This document shows positions 33,493-41,906 of a stretch of 64,000 nucleotides of DNA, in pieces. How positions within the stretch are numbered: the stretch's first letter is position 1; each line of letters begins with the position of its first letter. Made by a program: the position numbers and the translations under genes. The stretch is from Sedimentitalea sp039941015 (GTDB lineage Bacteria > Pseudomonadota > Alphaproteobacteria > Rhodobacterales > Rhodobacteraceae), in assembly GCF_039941015.1 (NCBI RefSeq), contig NZ_JBDVFI010000067.1; one strand, 5' to 3'. Below the pieces are notes generated by a model. The model was given only the letters and a program-made list of their open reading frames with translations. It was not told the origin of the DNA and did no database searches.

Positions 33493-33569
33493 GCCGCCTT
33501 AGCTCAGTAGGTTAGAGCGCCTGATTGTGGATCAGGAGGTCCCCCGTTCGAGCCGGGGAGGTGGTACCA
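33493..33569 (+). tRNA. tRNA-His (GTG)
   Basis: 77 bases ending in an encoded CCA. Acceptor GCCGCCT pairs with AGGTGGT (two G-T wobbles). D stem GCTC/GAGC. Anticodon stem CCTGA/TCAGG with loop TTGTGGA, anticodon GTG at 33527-33529. T stem CCCCG/CGGGG with loop TTCGAGC. The discriminator base is A and the preceding base is T, so the usual G-1:C73 identity pair of tRNA-His is absent, as known for most alphaproteobacteria. Confidence 0.96.
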
Positions 33570-33601
33570 CCACTCATCACATTGACAGTGAAAGACTCTG
33601 C

Positions 33602-34504
33602 CTAGGGAGTTGCAGTGGCGGGATCAGACGATTCTAGTTCCGCAGTCGAGGTGAGCCAGGCGATCACTGCTTCGATGGCAGGGCTTTGTCGTGATTTGCG
33701 TTGCACCAGAAGGTAGAATTCGTGATCTCCCTGCATGACCTCGGGTGTGACCTGCACCAGGTTTCCGGCACTGATATCGCGCGCCACGAGAAAATGGCTG
33801 ACCAAGGCAATACCCTGCCCGGAGAGCGCTGCGTCGACAGCAAGAGTGGTCTGGCTCAGCCTTAATCCGTGAGCGCTCTGATCCTGAATGTTCAGGCGTT
33901 TCAGAAACGCAGGCCATAGGTCATGCGAGTCATGCAGTTTTGGCAGGTGCGCGATGGTGGCGGTGGCGAGCGGCAAAGGGTGGTTTTCGAGCAGCGACGG
34001 TGCCGCAACCGCAATGATGTTGTGTTGAAACAGGCGGATCGCGTCGAGCGAAGCCCCGAATGGCGGCCGACCCTGCCGGATTGCCAAATCGATGCCATCG
34101 CTGTGAAAGCTGGACACGCGTTCTGTCGCAAGAATTTGCAGGTCGATATCGGGGTGAAGCGCTGAAAATTCGGGGAGATTGGGGATCAGCCATTTTGCGG
34201 CAAAGGTCGGTGTGACACTGATCATGGCGTCGCCGGGTTCCGGTTTCAGACTGTCGGTCGCCCGGCGCATGTCATCAAACGCCATCGAGATCTGCGCGTG
34301 ATAGCTGCGCCCTGCCGGGGTCAAGGCCAGTCCCTTGGGCAACCGTTCAAACAGTGGCTGACCAAGGTGCGATTCAAGGTGACGAACCTGTTGCGCCACG
34401 GCGCCCTGCGTGACGCCAAGTTCGTCTGCGGCGGCACGGAAGGTCAGGCGACGGCCTGCCGCTTCAAACGCGCGCAGACCGTTCAGAGGGGGGAGTTGGG
34501 TCAT
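33602..34504 (-). CDS. LysR family transcriptional regulator (GcvA-like)
   Basis: 300 residues. N-terminal winged HTH: LNGLRAFEAAGRRLTF, AAADELGVTQGAVAQQVRHL and PLFERLPKGLALT (residues 7-65). The effector-binding domain follows (ISVTPTFAAKWLIPNLPEF; DIDLQILATE). The GcvA subgroup usually controls amino-acid metabolism or a divergent gene. It is divergent from the SDR gene, with 101 bases between them, so that gene is a candidate target. Inducer unknown. Confidence 0.93.
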   Translation of the reverse strand: MTQLPPLNGLRAFEAAGRRLTFRAAADELGVTQGAVAQQVRHLESHLGQPLFERLPKGLALTPAGRSYHAQISMAFDDMRRATDSLKPEPGDAMISVTPTFAAKWLIPNLPEFSALHPDIDLQILATERVSSFHSDGIDLAIRQGRPPFGASLDAIRLFQHNIIAVAAPSLLENHPLPLATATIAHLPKLHDSHDLWPAFLKRLNIQDQSAHGLRLSQTTLAVDAALSGQGIALVSHFLVARDISAGNLVQVTPEVMQGDHEFYLLVQRKSRQSPAIEAVIAWLTSTAELESSDPATATP

Positions 34505-34605
34505 GCGACGATAGTATTTCTACTGACAGAAAACATCAATTCTCAAGCGAAGTTCTGAGTCCTGTCACCTAGATTAAGCCCCAGAAACTTACGGAGGCAG
34601 GTCAT

Positions 34606-35310
34606 ATGTCAGTAGAAAAAGTTGCTCTTGTCACAGCAGGTGGAAGCGGAATGGGCGCGGATGCCGCGCGACGCCTTGCAGCAGATGGCTTTCGGGTCGG
34701 TATTCTGTCGTCGTCCGGCAAGGGCGAGGCGCTAGGGACCGAGTTGGGTGGGTTTGGTGTCACCGGCTCCAACCTTGATGAGGGCGCTCATGCTGCGCTT
34801 GTCGAGGGGGCCAAGGAGCGATGGGGCCGTGTCGACGTGCTGGTGAACTCTGCCGGACATGGCCCCAAGGGTCCTGTGCTGGAAATCTCGGATGATGATT
34901 GGCACATGGGGATGGATGTTTACCTCTTGAATGTGATTCGACCCACTAGGTTGGTGACCCCCTTGATGCAGGCGCAGGGCGGTGGCGTGATCCTTAACAT
35001 TTCGACGTTTGCGGCTTTTGAGCCGGACCCGCTGTTTCCGACTTCGGGTGTCTTTCGCGCCGGGCTTGCAGCCTTTGCCAAGCTGTTCTCAGACAAATAT
35101 GCGGCCGAAAACATCCGGATGAACAACATCCTGCCAGGGTTCATCGACAGCCTGCCCGAAACCGAGGATCGCCGGGCGCGCATTCCCATGGGGCGATACG
35201 GTCGCGCTGACGAAGTGTCTTCGATGATCTCGTTGCTGGCCTCAGAGGGCGGCGGTTATGTGACCGGCCAGAACTTCAGGATCGATGGCGGCCTGACTCG
35301 TTCGGTTTAG
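34606..35310 (+). CDS. SDR family protein lacking the usual Tyr-x-x-x-Lys
   Basis: 234 residues with a Rossmann fold: coenzyme motif TAGGSGMG (10-17), NSAGHG (81-86) and a catalytic-type Ser133 in LNISTFAA. Where the active-site Tyr and Lys are expected, the sequence reads FPTSGVFRAGLAAFAK, giving Ser147 and Arg151. Either the mechanism differs or the protein is not a classical dehydrogenase. The C-terminus (RMNNILPGFIDSLPE; ITGQ-like VTGQNFRIDGG) is normal for the family. ACGGAGGC precedes the ATG. Probably controlled by the divergent LysR gene. Confidence 0.88.
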   Translation: MSVEKVALVTAGGSGMGADAARRLAADGFRVGILSSSGKGEALGTELGGFGVTGSNLDEGAHAALVEGAKERWGRVDVLVNSAGHGPKGPVLEISDDDWHMGMDVYLLNVIRPTRLVTPLMQAQGGGVILNISTFAAFEPDPLFPTSGVFRAGLAAFAKLFSDKYAAENIRMNNILPGFIDSLPETEDRRARIPMGRYGRADEVSSMISLLASEGGGYVTGQNFRIDGGLTRSV

Positions 35311-35401
35311 CGAGCAGGCATAGGGCTGGTGCCACTGCTAAGTTCCTGAGGGGGTATGCTTCCTCGGTTCCCGTACTTGCGGCGAGGTTTTCGATCGAAC
35401 G

Positions 35402-36148
35402 TCAGCGGACCGCTTCGATTGGACCTTCGGCGCGACCGTGGATGAACTGATCCAGATAGGGGTCGCCGCTGTTGTCCATCTGGCTGACCGGGCCGGTCCA
35501 CTGGATCACCCCATCATGCAGCATCGCGACGTTGTCGGCGATTGCACGGACGCTGCTCATGTCGTGGGTGATGGTCATGGCGGTTGCCCCCATCTCTACG
35601 ACAATCTCGCGGATCAGGTCATTGATGACGCCCGACATGATCGGGTCCAACCCGGTGGTGGGCTCATCAAAAAAGATGATCTCGGGTTCGGCGGCGATGG
35701 CGCGGGCGAGACCGACACGCTTCTGCATGCCGCCTGAGAGTTCCGCTGGAAACAGGTCGGCGACCTTTGATTTCAGGCCCACACGTCGCAGCTTGTCTAT
35801 GGCAATCTCGCGCGCTTCTTCCTGCGGGCGCTTGAGTGAGCCGCGTAGCAGGCGAAAGGCAACGTTCTGCCAAACCGGCAGCGAATCAAACAAGGCGCCG
35901 CCCTGAAACAGCATGCCAAAGCGCGCAAGAAAGGCGTCACGATCGCCGGAAGCGGCGTCTTTGCCATCCACGAGGATTTGGCCGGAATCCTGCTGGATCA
36001 GGCCAAGGATACACTTTAACGCCACCGATTTCCCGGTGCCCGAGCCGCCGATGATGACCATCGATGTGCCCTTTGGGATGTGCAGGTTCATGCCCCGCAG
36101 CACCTCGTTGTCGCCAAAGGCTTTCTTGACGTTCTCCATGCGGATCAT
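35402..36148 (-). CDS. mlaF: ABC transporter ATP-binding protein (MlaF-like)
   Basis: 248 residues. ATPase of an Mla-type phospholipid/organic-solvent transporter. Walker A GGSGTGKS (34-41), Q-loop MLFQGGALFDSLPVWQNV, signature LSGGMQKRV and Walker B IIFFDEPTTGLDP are all present. The Q-loop wording and the HDMSSVRAIAD switch region are those of the MlaF group. Its ATG overlaps the permease stop by four bases; a longer frame would run back into the permease gene. mlaD and the other Mla components are not in this window. Confidence 0.92.
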   Translation of the reverse strand: MIRMENVKKAFGDNEVLRGMNLHIPKGTSMVIIGGSGTGKSVALKCILGLIQQDSGQILVDGKDAASGDRDAFLARFGMLFQGGALFDSLPVWQNVAFRLLRGSLKRPQEEAREIAIDKLRRVGLKSKVADLFPAELSGGMQKRVGLARAIAAEPEIIFFDEPTTGLDPIMSGVINDLIREIVVEMGATAMTITHDMSSVRAIADNVAMLHDGVIQWTGPVSQMDNSGDPYLDQFIHGRAEGPIEAVR

Positions 36149-36927
36149 ATCGAAAAGAACACCCCTGTAAGAACAAAGTTGGCGGCGAGGATCAGGATGG
36201 CGGCGGCTTCGACGCTGTCTTTGGTCGCGCTTCCGACGCCTTGCGCGCCGCGCCCGGATTGCATGCCGTAGTAACATCCCATCATGGCCGCGATCACGCC
36301 AAAGGCCGCACCCTTGACCAGCGATGAGATCACATCGCGGGCTTCAAGGAAGTCGACGGTGTTTTGCAGATAGGCAGCAGAGTTAAAGCCGAGGTTCTTG
36401 ACCGCCACCACATATCCGCCACCGATGCCGATGATATCACCAACCGCAACGAGAAGAGGCACGGTGATCAGCGCCGCCAACACACGAGGTGCGACGAGAT
36501 ATTTCATCGGGTTGGTCGAAAGCGTCACCAGCGCGTCGATCTGTTCGGTCACTTTCATGGTGGCGATCTCGGCAGCGATGGATGAGGTCACGCGGGCCGC
36601 GATCATTAATCCGACAAGCACCGGGCCAAGCTCGCGGACCATGCCAATGGCGACAATCTGTGGCACCACGGCTTCGGCGTTGAAACGCGCGCCACCGGAA
36701 TAGATCTGCAAGGCCAGCGCACCGCCGGTGAAAATAGCTGTAAGTCCGACCACGGGCAGAGACAGCCAGCCAATCGTGACCAGCGCATTGAAGAGTTCAC
36801 GCGGATAGTAGGGCGGTCGAAAGATGTGTGAGAACGCACGGGCGGCAAAGATCGAAATGCGACCCACCAGCGCAAGAACATTCATAACCGCCCGCCCCAG
36901 GCGTGCCAGCATCGTCAGAGGGTTCAC
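36145..36927 (-). CDS. mlaE: ABC transporter permease (MlaE family)
   Basis: 260 residues with about five hydrophobic segments. It carries the MlaE signature LSTNPMKYLVAPRVLAAL in the middle and ends GSATKDSVEAAAILILAAN, as in other members. With MlaF it should move phospholipids between the membranes. Its start overlaps the alr stop by four bases and its stop overlaps the mlaF start by four, so alr-mlaE-mlaF is tightly coupled. TCTGACG-like rather than strong Shine-Dalgarno sequence precedes it, consistent with coupling. Confidence 0.92.
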   Translation of the reverse strand: MNPLTMLARLGRAVMNVLALVGRISIFAARAFSHIFRPPYYPRELFNALVTIGWLSLPVVGLTAIFTGGALALQIYSGGARFNAEAVVPQIVAIGMVRELGPVLVGLMIAARVTSSIAAEIATMKVTEQIDALVTLSTNPMKYLVAPRVLAALITVPLLVAVGDIIGIGGGYVVAVKNLGFNSAAYLQNTVDFLEARDVISSLVKGAAFGVIAAMMGCYYGMQSGRGAQGVGSATKDSVEAAAILILAANFVLTGVFFSI

Positions 36928-37961
36928 GCAACGTACTCCCGCTGGTAGCGGCCACCAAGAGAGGTCAGAATCTCATACCCTATGGTGTCGGCTGCGTCGG
37001 CCAAAGTATCAACACTCTGGTGACGGCCAAGGATTTCAAGTGTGCCCGGATCAGAGGGCAGATCTGTGATATCAACGGTGATCAGGTCCATCGACACACG
37101 GCCCACGACCGGGCAGGCAGTGTCGCCGGCAAAAACCGCAATGCCACCGGACCCGAGCGCACGGTGCAGGCCATCTGCATAGCCCGCTGCCACAGTGGCA
37201 ATGCGAGACGGGCGCGGCGCACCCCATGTGTTTCCGTAACCGACGGTTTCCCCCTCGGCGAGATCGCGGGTCTGGATCACCGGAAGGTCGAGGGAGACAA
37301 CCGGCCGTGCATCCGCAAAGGGCAGACCGCCATAGAGGCCGACGCCAGCACGAGTCAGGTCAAAATGATAATCCCGCCCGAGGAGTATGCCGCCGGTTGC
37401 CGCTAATGAGCGCGGCACATTGTTATTCGCTGTGAGTTCGATAAAGCTGCGCAATTGCTGGCGATTCATCGGATGATCAGGCTCGTCTGCGCAGGCGAGA
37501 TGGGACATGAGCAGCACCGGTTTTTGCGCCAGCGCAATGTCGCGTAGCGCGGCCCATTCCGCAGGCTCCATTCCCAGACGGTTCATACCGGTGTCCAGTT
37601 GAATGCCGAACCGGCCGGACGGAAGGCTTTCCATATGGCGCAGCATCTGATCGACCGAATTCAGCATTGGGATCAGATCATGGTCGCGGATAAGAGCGGT
37701 GTCGCCTTCCATATGGCCGGAAAAGACCGAAACGCCGGGGCCGGGTCCGAGCGCCTGACGCACCTTGGCACCTTCTTCGGCGGTGGCGACAAAGAATTGG
37801 CGGGCTCCGGCCTGCGCCAGCGCCTGCGATACGTGTTCTACGCCAAGCCCATAGCCATTTGCCTTGACCACGGCACCGGTTTCACAGCCGGATTGTGCGT
37901 CAAGGGCGCGCCAGTTTTCAGCGAGGGCGGCGAGATCGACGGATAGTTTTGCAGTGCTCAT
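36924..37961 (-). CDS. alr: Alanine racemase
   Basis: 345 residues. PLP enzyme making D-alanine for peptidoglycan. The PLP-lysine motif VVKANGYGLG is near residue 32-41; IQLDTGMNRLGM near 140; GYGNTWGAPRPSRIATVAAGYADGL carries the second part of the active site, and RVSMDLITVDITDL the C-terminal domain. Slightly short for the family (about 360). First gene of the alr-mlaE-mlaF unit. A long-form interspersed repeat lies between it and dnaB. Confidence 0.94.
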   Translation of the reverse strand: MSTAKLSVDLAALAENWRALDAQSGCETGAVVKANGYGLGVEHVSQALAQAGARQFFVATAEEGAKVRQALGPGPGVSVFSGHMEGDTALIRDHDLIPMLNSVDQMLRHMESLPSGRFGIQLDTGMNRLGMEPAEWAALRDIALAQKPVLLMSHLACADEPDHPMNRQQLRSFIELTANNNVPRSLAATGGILLGRDYHFDLTRAGVGLYGGLPFADARPVVSLDLPVIQTRDLAEGETVGYGNTWGAPRPSRIATVAAGYADGLHRALGSGGIAVFAGDTACPVVGRVSMDLITVDITDLPSDPGTLEILGRHQSVDTLADAADTIGYEILTSLGGRYQREYVA

Positions 37962-38128
37962 ACGGTGGTAATGACATGGGCATGCGGGGCGTCAAGAGGG
38001 AATGCGTGATCGGTTGGCACAGGGATCGGCAATTTGACGCGCACTCTGGACGAGGCGCAGGCGCCGGATCCAAATAGGGCGAGGTGGCTTGCGGATAAGG
38101 TTTTGCGCCACCTGCGGCGGCGCTTCGA

Positions 38129-38178
38129 GCGAGGGGCGCTGCCCCTCGCGCACCCCGGAGTATTTTTGCAAAGATGAA
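38129..38178 (+). repeat. Interspersed element, copy 3 (long form)
   Basis: GCGAGGGGC-GCT-GCCCCTCGC, a nine-pair stem, then CGCACCCC, GGAGTATTT, TTGC and AAAGATGAA. Here the hairpin and the conserved right half are almost adjacent. It lies between dnaB and alr but in the opposite orientation to both, so a conserved mRNA role in the sense strand is not obvious for this copy. The rest of the 284-base gap has no gene I can support. Confidence 0.8.
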
Positions 38179-38245
38179 GTTTGGGATTTTGGCGAGGGGC
38201 TGCTGTGTTTGTGTTGCCGTGTGCGCCTATCGTTCTCGCGCTGTT

Positions 38246-39736
38246 TCAGAAGCTTTGCTCTCCGCTGCCCTGCTGCCAGGATTTGGCGAGATTGCCGAAA
38301 CGCGTGAACTGGGCTTCAAAGCTGAGCTCGACCGTTCCGATCGGGCCGTGACGTTGCTTCCCGATGATTACCTCTGCCTTGCCGTGTAGGCGCTCCATGT
38401 CGGCGATCCATTGTTCGGTGGCTGCCAGATCGTCCTCGCCGGGTTTTTCACGCTCTTTGTAGTACTCGCCGCGATAAACGAACATGACGACATCGGCGTC
38501 CTGTTCGATTGAGCCGGATTCACGCAGGTCAGAGAGTTGCGGGCGTTTGTCATCGCGGCTTTCGACCTGACGGGACAGCTGTGAAAGAGCGATGACCGGG
38601 ATGTTGAGCTCCTTGGCGATGGCCTTAAGACCCATGGAGATTTCGCCGATTTCCTGAACGCGGTTGTCAGAGGTGCCGCGCACCAGTTGCAAGTAGTCGA
38701 CGATCAACAGGTCGAGGCCATGAGTCCGTTTCAGGCGACGGGCGCGGGCGGCCAGCTGCGCGATTGGAATGGCGGCCGTGTCGTCGATAAAGAGCGGGCA
38801 GGCTTCGAGTTCCTTGGCGGCGTCAACGAAGCGGCGGAATTCGGCCTCGTTCATATCGCCTTGGCGAATCTTGTGGCTGGAAATCTCGGAGGCTTCGGCG
38901 AGAATCCGGCCAGCGAGCTGTTCGGCACTCATTTCCAGCGAGAAGAAGCCGACGACACCACCATCCACAGCGCCTTCCCCACCGTCAGGCAGTTTGCCGC
39001 GCTTGTAGGCTTTGGCAACATTGAACGCGATGTTGGTGGCGAGCGAGGTCTTGCCCATCGACGGGCGACCAGCAAGGATCAGCAGATCGGATTTGTGCAG
39101 GCCGCCCAGCATCTTGTCCATATCGACCAGATCGGTCGAGATACCGGCCAACCCACCCTCGCGCATATAGGCGGCATTGGCGACGTTGACCGCATCGGTG
39201 ACGGCGCGCAGAAAGCTCTGAAAACCGCTTTCGGTCTGGCCCTGTTCACTGAGTTTGTAGAGCTGCTGTTCGGCTTCGACGATCTGTTCGCGCGGTTCGC
39301 TGGAGACTTCGACGCGGCTGGCCTTGTCACTGATGTCACGACCCAGCCCGATCAGTTGCCGACGAATCGCCAGATCATAGACCATCTGAGCATAGTCGCG
39401 TACGGCGAAGGCGCTGATGGCAGCACCGGCGAGACGGACGAGATAGGCAGGACCACCCAGCTCCTTTAGGCCATCGTCATCTTCCATGAACGCCTTGAGC
39501 GTTACGGGAGACGCCAGCGCGTTCTTGGCAATGCGGGCGGCGGCAATTTCAAAGATGCGGGCATGGACCGGGTCATAGAAATGCTCGGGTTTGATGATGC
39601 TGGCAACGCGGTCATACACATCGTTGTTGGTAAGAACCGCGCCCAGAAGCTGCTGTTCGGCCTCTACCGAATGGGGCATCGTGTCTGGGCTGTTCGTTTC
39701 CGGACTGGACCCGTCAAAGCTGGTAATTTCGTTCAT
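38246..39736 (-). CDS. dnaB: Replicative DNA helicase
   Basis: 496 residues. Hexameric helicase unwinding DNA ahead of the fork. The N-terminal domain begins PHSVEAEQQLLGAVL with ARIFEIAA. The RecA-like domain has Walker A AGRPSMGKTSLATN (near 215), Walker B LLIVDYLQLV, and DnaB signatures IDDTAAIPI, LSQLSRQVESRDDKRPQLSDLRESG and VIIGKQRHGPIGT. GGGGGCG precedes the ATG at MNEITSFDG; the 13-codon extension upstream is not family-like. A DnaA-box-like sequence lies 125 bases upstream. Confidence 0.96.
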   Translation of the reverse strand: MNEITSFDGSSPETNSPDTMPHSVEAEQQLLGAVLTNNDVYDRVASIIKPEHFYDPVHARIFEIAAARIAKNALASPVTLKAFMEDDDGLKELGGPAYLVRLAGAAISAFAVRDYAQMVYDLAIRRQLIGLGRDISDKASRVEVSSEPREQIVEAEQQLYKLSEQGQTESGFQSFLRAVTDAVNVANAAYMREGGLAGISTDLVDMDKMLGGLHKSDLLILAGRPSMGKTSLATNIAFNVAKAYKRGKLPDGGEGAVDGGVVGFFSLEMSAEQLAGRILAEASEISSHKIRQGDMNEAEFRRFVDAAKELEACPLFIDDTAAIPIAQLAARARRLKRTHGLDLLIVDYLQLVRGTSDNRVQEIGEISMGLKAIAKELNIPVIALSQLSRQVESRDDKRPQLSDLRESGSIEQDADVVMFVYRGEYYKEREKPGEDDLAATEQWIADMERLHGKAEVIIGKQRHGPIGTVELSFEAQFTRFGNLAKSWQQGSGEQSF

Positions 39737-39860
39737 ATCGCCCCCATTTCGCCTCGGATGGCCGCGTGTTGTCACGGGCTCGTTTTTTGAGTGATTTGCT
39801 GATTGCAGCCGGTGCCGGGTGATACCTCACGGTTGGCCGCGCCTGCAAATTGTATGTTTT

Positions 39861-39869
39861 TGTGGATAG
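39861..39869 (-). promoter_or_regulatory. DnaA-box-like sequence upstream of dnaB
   Basis: TGTGGATAG (reverse complement CTATCCACA) matches the DnaA box TTATCCACA at eight of nine positions. A weaker seven-of-nine match, TGTGCATAT, follows four bases later. They lie in the dnaB upstream region. DnaA control of dnaB is possible, but a single near match can occur by chance. Confidence 0.35.
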
Positions 39870-39978
39870 CCTGTGCATATCCTGCGGTCACTGCATATTG
39901 CATGCTGTGAGGCGGAGTAGTCAATATCTGGTGGGGCCGGGTAGAGCTTTTGGACCCAGATTTGCTTTGCCAGAATTG

Positions 39979-40002
39979 CGAGCGGCGATGTCTCGCCGCT
40001 CG
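39979..40002 (-). terminator. Hairpin downstream of pyrE
   Basis: CGAGCGGCGA, a four-base loop TGTC and TCGCCGCTCG form a perfect ten-pair stem starting six bases after the pyrE stop. Reading along pyrE, the following bases are not T-rich, so it is either a weak terminator or an mRNA 3'-end stabiliser. Confidence 0.55.
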
Positions 40003-40007
40003 TTGGG

Positions 40008-40688
40008 TCAGCTGGTCTGACGCGCTTCTTGCCAGGCGCGAGGATTGGTCAGAAACGATTCCACTTCGGTCAACGTTTGTGCATCAAAGGCGCCAGAGGT
40101 CTTTGCCTCGGCCAGAACATCCCACCACGTGCAGAGGTGATGCAGGGTGATTCCGTGATCGCCGAGGCTCTTCTCGGTATCCGGGAATATGCCGTAGTAG
40201 AAGATGACAGCGGTGTGGGCACAGCTCGCCCCGGTATCGCGAATCGCCTCCACGAATGAGAGCTTGGAACCACCGTCGGTGGTGAGGTCTTCGACCAGCA
40301 AAACCCGATCGCCTTCGCCCATGACACCCTCGATCCGGGCGTTACGGCCATAGCCTTTGGGTTTCTTGCGCACGTAGGTCATTGGCAGGCCCATGCGTTC
40401 AGCAACGAGCGCGGCAAAGGGAATGCCTGCGGTTTCGCCCCCGGCGATGTTATCGAACGCCTCAAGCCCGGCATTGCGCATGACGGTGATCGCCATGAAA
40501 TCCATCAGAGTGCTGCGGATGCGAGGATAGGAGATCAACTTGCGACAATCGATATACGTTGGGCTGGGCAGACCAGAGGCCAACGTGAACGGCGTTTCGG
40601 AATTGAGATGCACAGCTTCGATCTCAAGCAGCATGCGGGCAGAGAGGCGGGCGATTTCCTTGGGGTCAGGGTAGCTTGTGGGGATCAT
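40008..40688 (-). CDS. pyrE: Orotate phosphoribosyltransferase
   Basis: 226 residues. Joins orotate and PRPP to orotidine monophosphate in pyrimidine synthesis. The PRPP-binding motif VLLVEDLTTDGGSKLSFVEA is near residues 125-144; the flexible loop YVRKKPKGYGRNARIEG precedes it. The N-terminal ARMLLEIEAVHLNSETPFTLASG is typical of the roseobacter-type enzyme. It lies downstream of pyrC in the same direction, with a short interspersed repeat between the two. Confidence 0.95.
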   Translation of the reverse strand: MIPTSYPDPKEIARLSARMLLEIEAVHLNSETPFTLASGLPSPTYIDCRKLISYPRIRSTLMDFMAITVMRNAGLEAFDNIAGGETAGIPFAALVAERMGLPMTYVRKKPKGYGRNARIEGVMGEGDRVLLVEDLTTDGGSKLSFVEAIRDTGASCAHTAVIFYYGIFPDTEKSLGDHGITLHHLCTWWDVLAEAKTSGAFDAQTLTEVESFLTNPRAWQEARQTS

Positions 40689-40721
40689 GATCGGACCTAT
40701 GGACGTGTGGGGAGGGCAGGT

Positions 40722-40754
40722 GCCTCCGGCGGGAGTATTTCAGGCAAAGATGAA
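40722..40754 (+). repeat. Interspersed element, copy 4 (short form)
   Basis: GCCTCCGGCGGGAGTATTT, CAGGC and AAAGATGAA, ending one base before the pyrC stop codon and lying opposite to the pyrC-pyrE direction. Same short form as copy 1, with a spacer one base longer. Its close fit between stop and next start suggests it arose or inserted exactly at the gene end. Confidence 0.75.
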
Positions 40755-40755
40755 A

Positions 40756-41796
40756 TCAGGCGGTGCGCCAGTAAACGGGGAAGCCCGGATCAAAGACAGT
40801 GACGGGGCCATCGGTGCAGTCGATTTTTGACGGAAAGTCAGTTGGAGCGTCGCCCTTTTTTAAGGTCAGTGCGTTGTCATTGACGGGCAGGCCGTAGAAG
40901 GCGGGGCCGTTCTGGGATGCAAAGGCCGCGAGATGGTCAAGCGCATTGTCTTCTTCGAACACATGAGCGAGGAGCGCCATTGTGTTGGTGGCGGTGAAAC
41001 AGCCAGCACATCCACAGGCGTGTTCCTTGAGGGCATCCACATGCGGAGCGCTGTCGGTGCCGAGAAAGAACGATGGCTCGCCCGAGGTGGCGGCGGCGCG
41101 CAGCGCAAGGCGGTGTTCTTCGCGTTTGGCGACGGGGAGGCAGTAGTAGTGCGGTTTGATCCCGCCGACCAGGATGTGGTTGCGGTTGATGATCAGGTGA
41201 TGGGTCGTAATGGTGCCACCTATGGTGTCACCACCGCCACGGACGTAGTCAATGCCTTGTGAAGTGGTGATATGTTCCATCACCACGCGCAGGCCGGGGG
41301 TGGCACGGCGGATCGGGTCAAGTACGCGGTCGATGAACACGGCCTCACGGTCAAAAATGTCGATATCGTTGTCGGTCACTTCGCCATGTAGGCAGAGCGG
41401 CAGGCCAATTTCTGCCATGCGTTCAAGCACAGGACGCACGCGGCCAAAATCGGCCACGCCGCTGGCAGAGTTGGTGGTGGCCCCGGCAGGGTAAAGTTTG
41501 ACAGCCTTGACCAATCCGCCGGCGGCGGCCGCGGCGACGTCGTCAGGGTCCGTGTCTTCGGTCAGGTAAAGCGTCATCAGTGGTTGGAAATCGCTGCCCT
41601 CTGGCAGGGCCGCCAGGATGCGGTCGCGATAGGCCATGGCCTGTGCACCGGTGACCACCGGCGGCACGAGGTTGGGCATGATGATGGCGCGGGCAAAGTC
41701 GCGGGCGGTTTCGGGCAACACGGCCTTTAACATCGCGCCGTCGCGCAGGTGCAGGTGCCAGTCATCGGGGCGCGGGATCGTCAGGGTTTTGCTCAT
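40756..41796 (-). CDS. pyrC: Dihydroorotase
   Basis: 346 residues. Zinc enzyme closing carbamoyl aspartate to dihydroorotate. The metal-binding HxH appears as DWHLHLRDG (residues 12-20). Later elements are VKLYPAGATTNS with the carboxylated Lys, LCLHGEVTD, VVMEHITT and FFLGTDSAPH with the active-site Asp. Length matches class II (E. coli-type) dihydroorotases. Probably cotranscribed with pyrE downstream. Confidence 0.95.
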   Translation of the reverse strand: MSKTLTIPRPDDWHLHLRDGAMLKAVLPETARDFARAIIMPNLVPPVVTGAQAMAYRDRILAALPEGSDFQPLMTLYLTEDTDPDDVAAAAAGGLVKAVKLYPAGATTNSASGVADFGRVRPVLERMAEIGLPLCLHGEVTDNDIDIFDREAVFIDRVLDPIRRATPGLRVVMEHITTSQGIDYVRGGGDTIGGTITTHHLIINRNHILVGGIKPHYYCLPVAKREEHRLALRAAATSGEPSFFLGTDSAPHVDALKEHACGCAGCFTATNTMALLAHVFEEDNALDHLAAFASQNGPAFYGLPVNDNALTLKKGDAPTDFPSKIDCTDGPVTVFDPGFPVYWRTA

Positions 41797-41906
41797 GAGG
41801 TCCGGCTAGCACAGCCCGCTGGCGCGGACCAGAGGGGCGAGACGAAATGCGCCGTTTCAAACCATCGCGCAGCGCGGCAGATTGTCGGCAAACAGGAAGG
41901 TATGAC

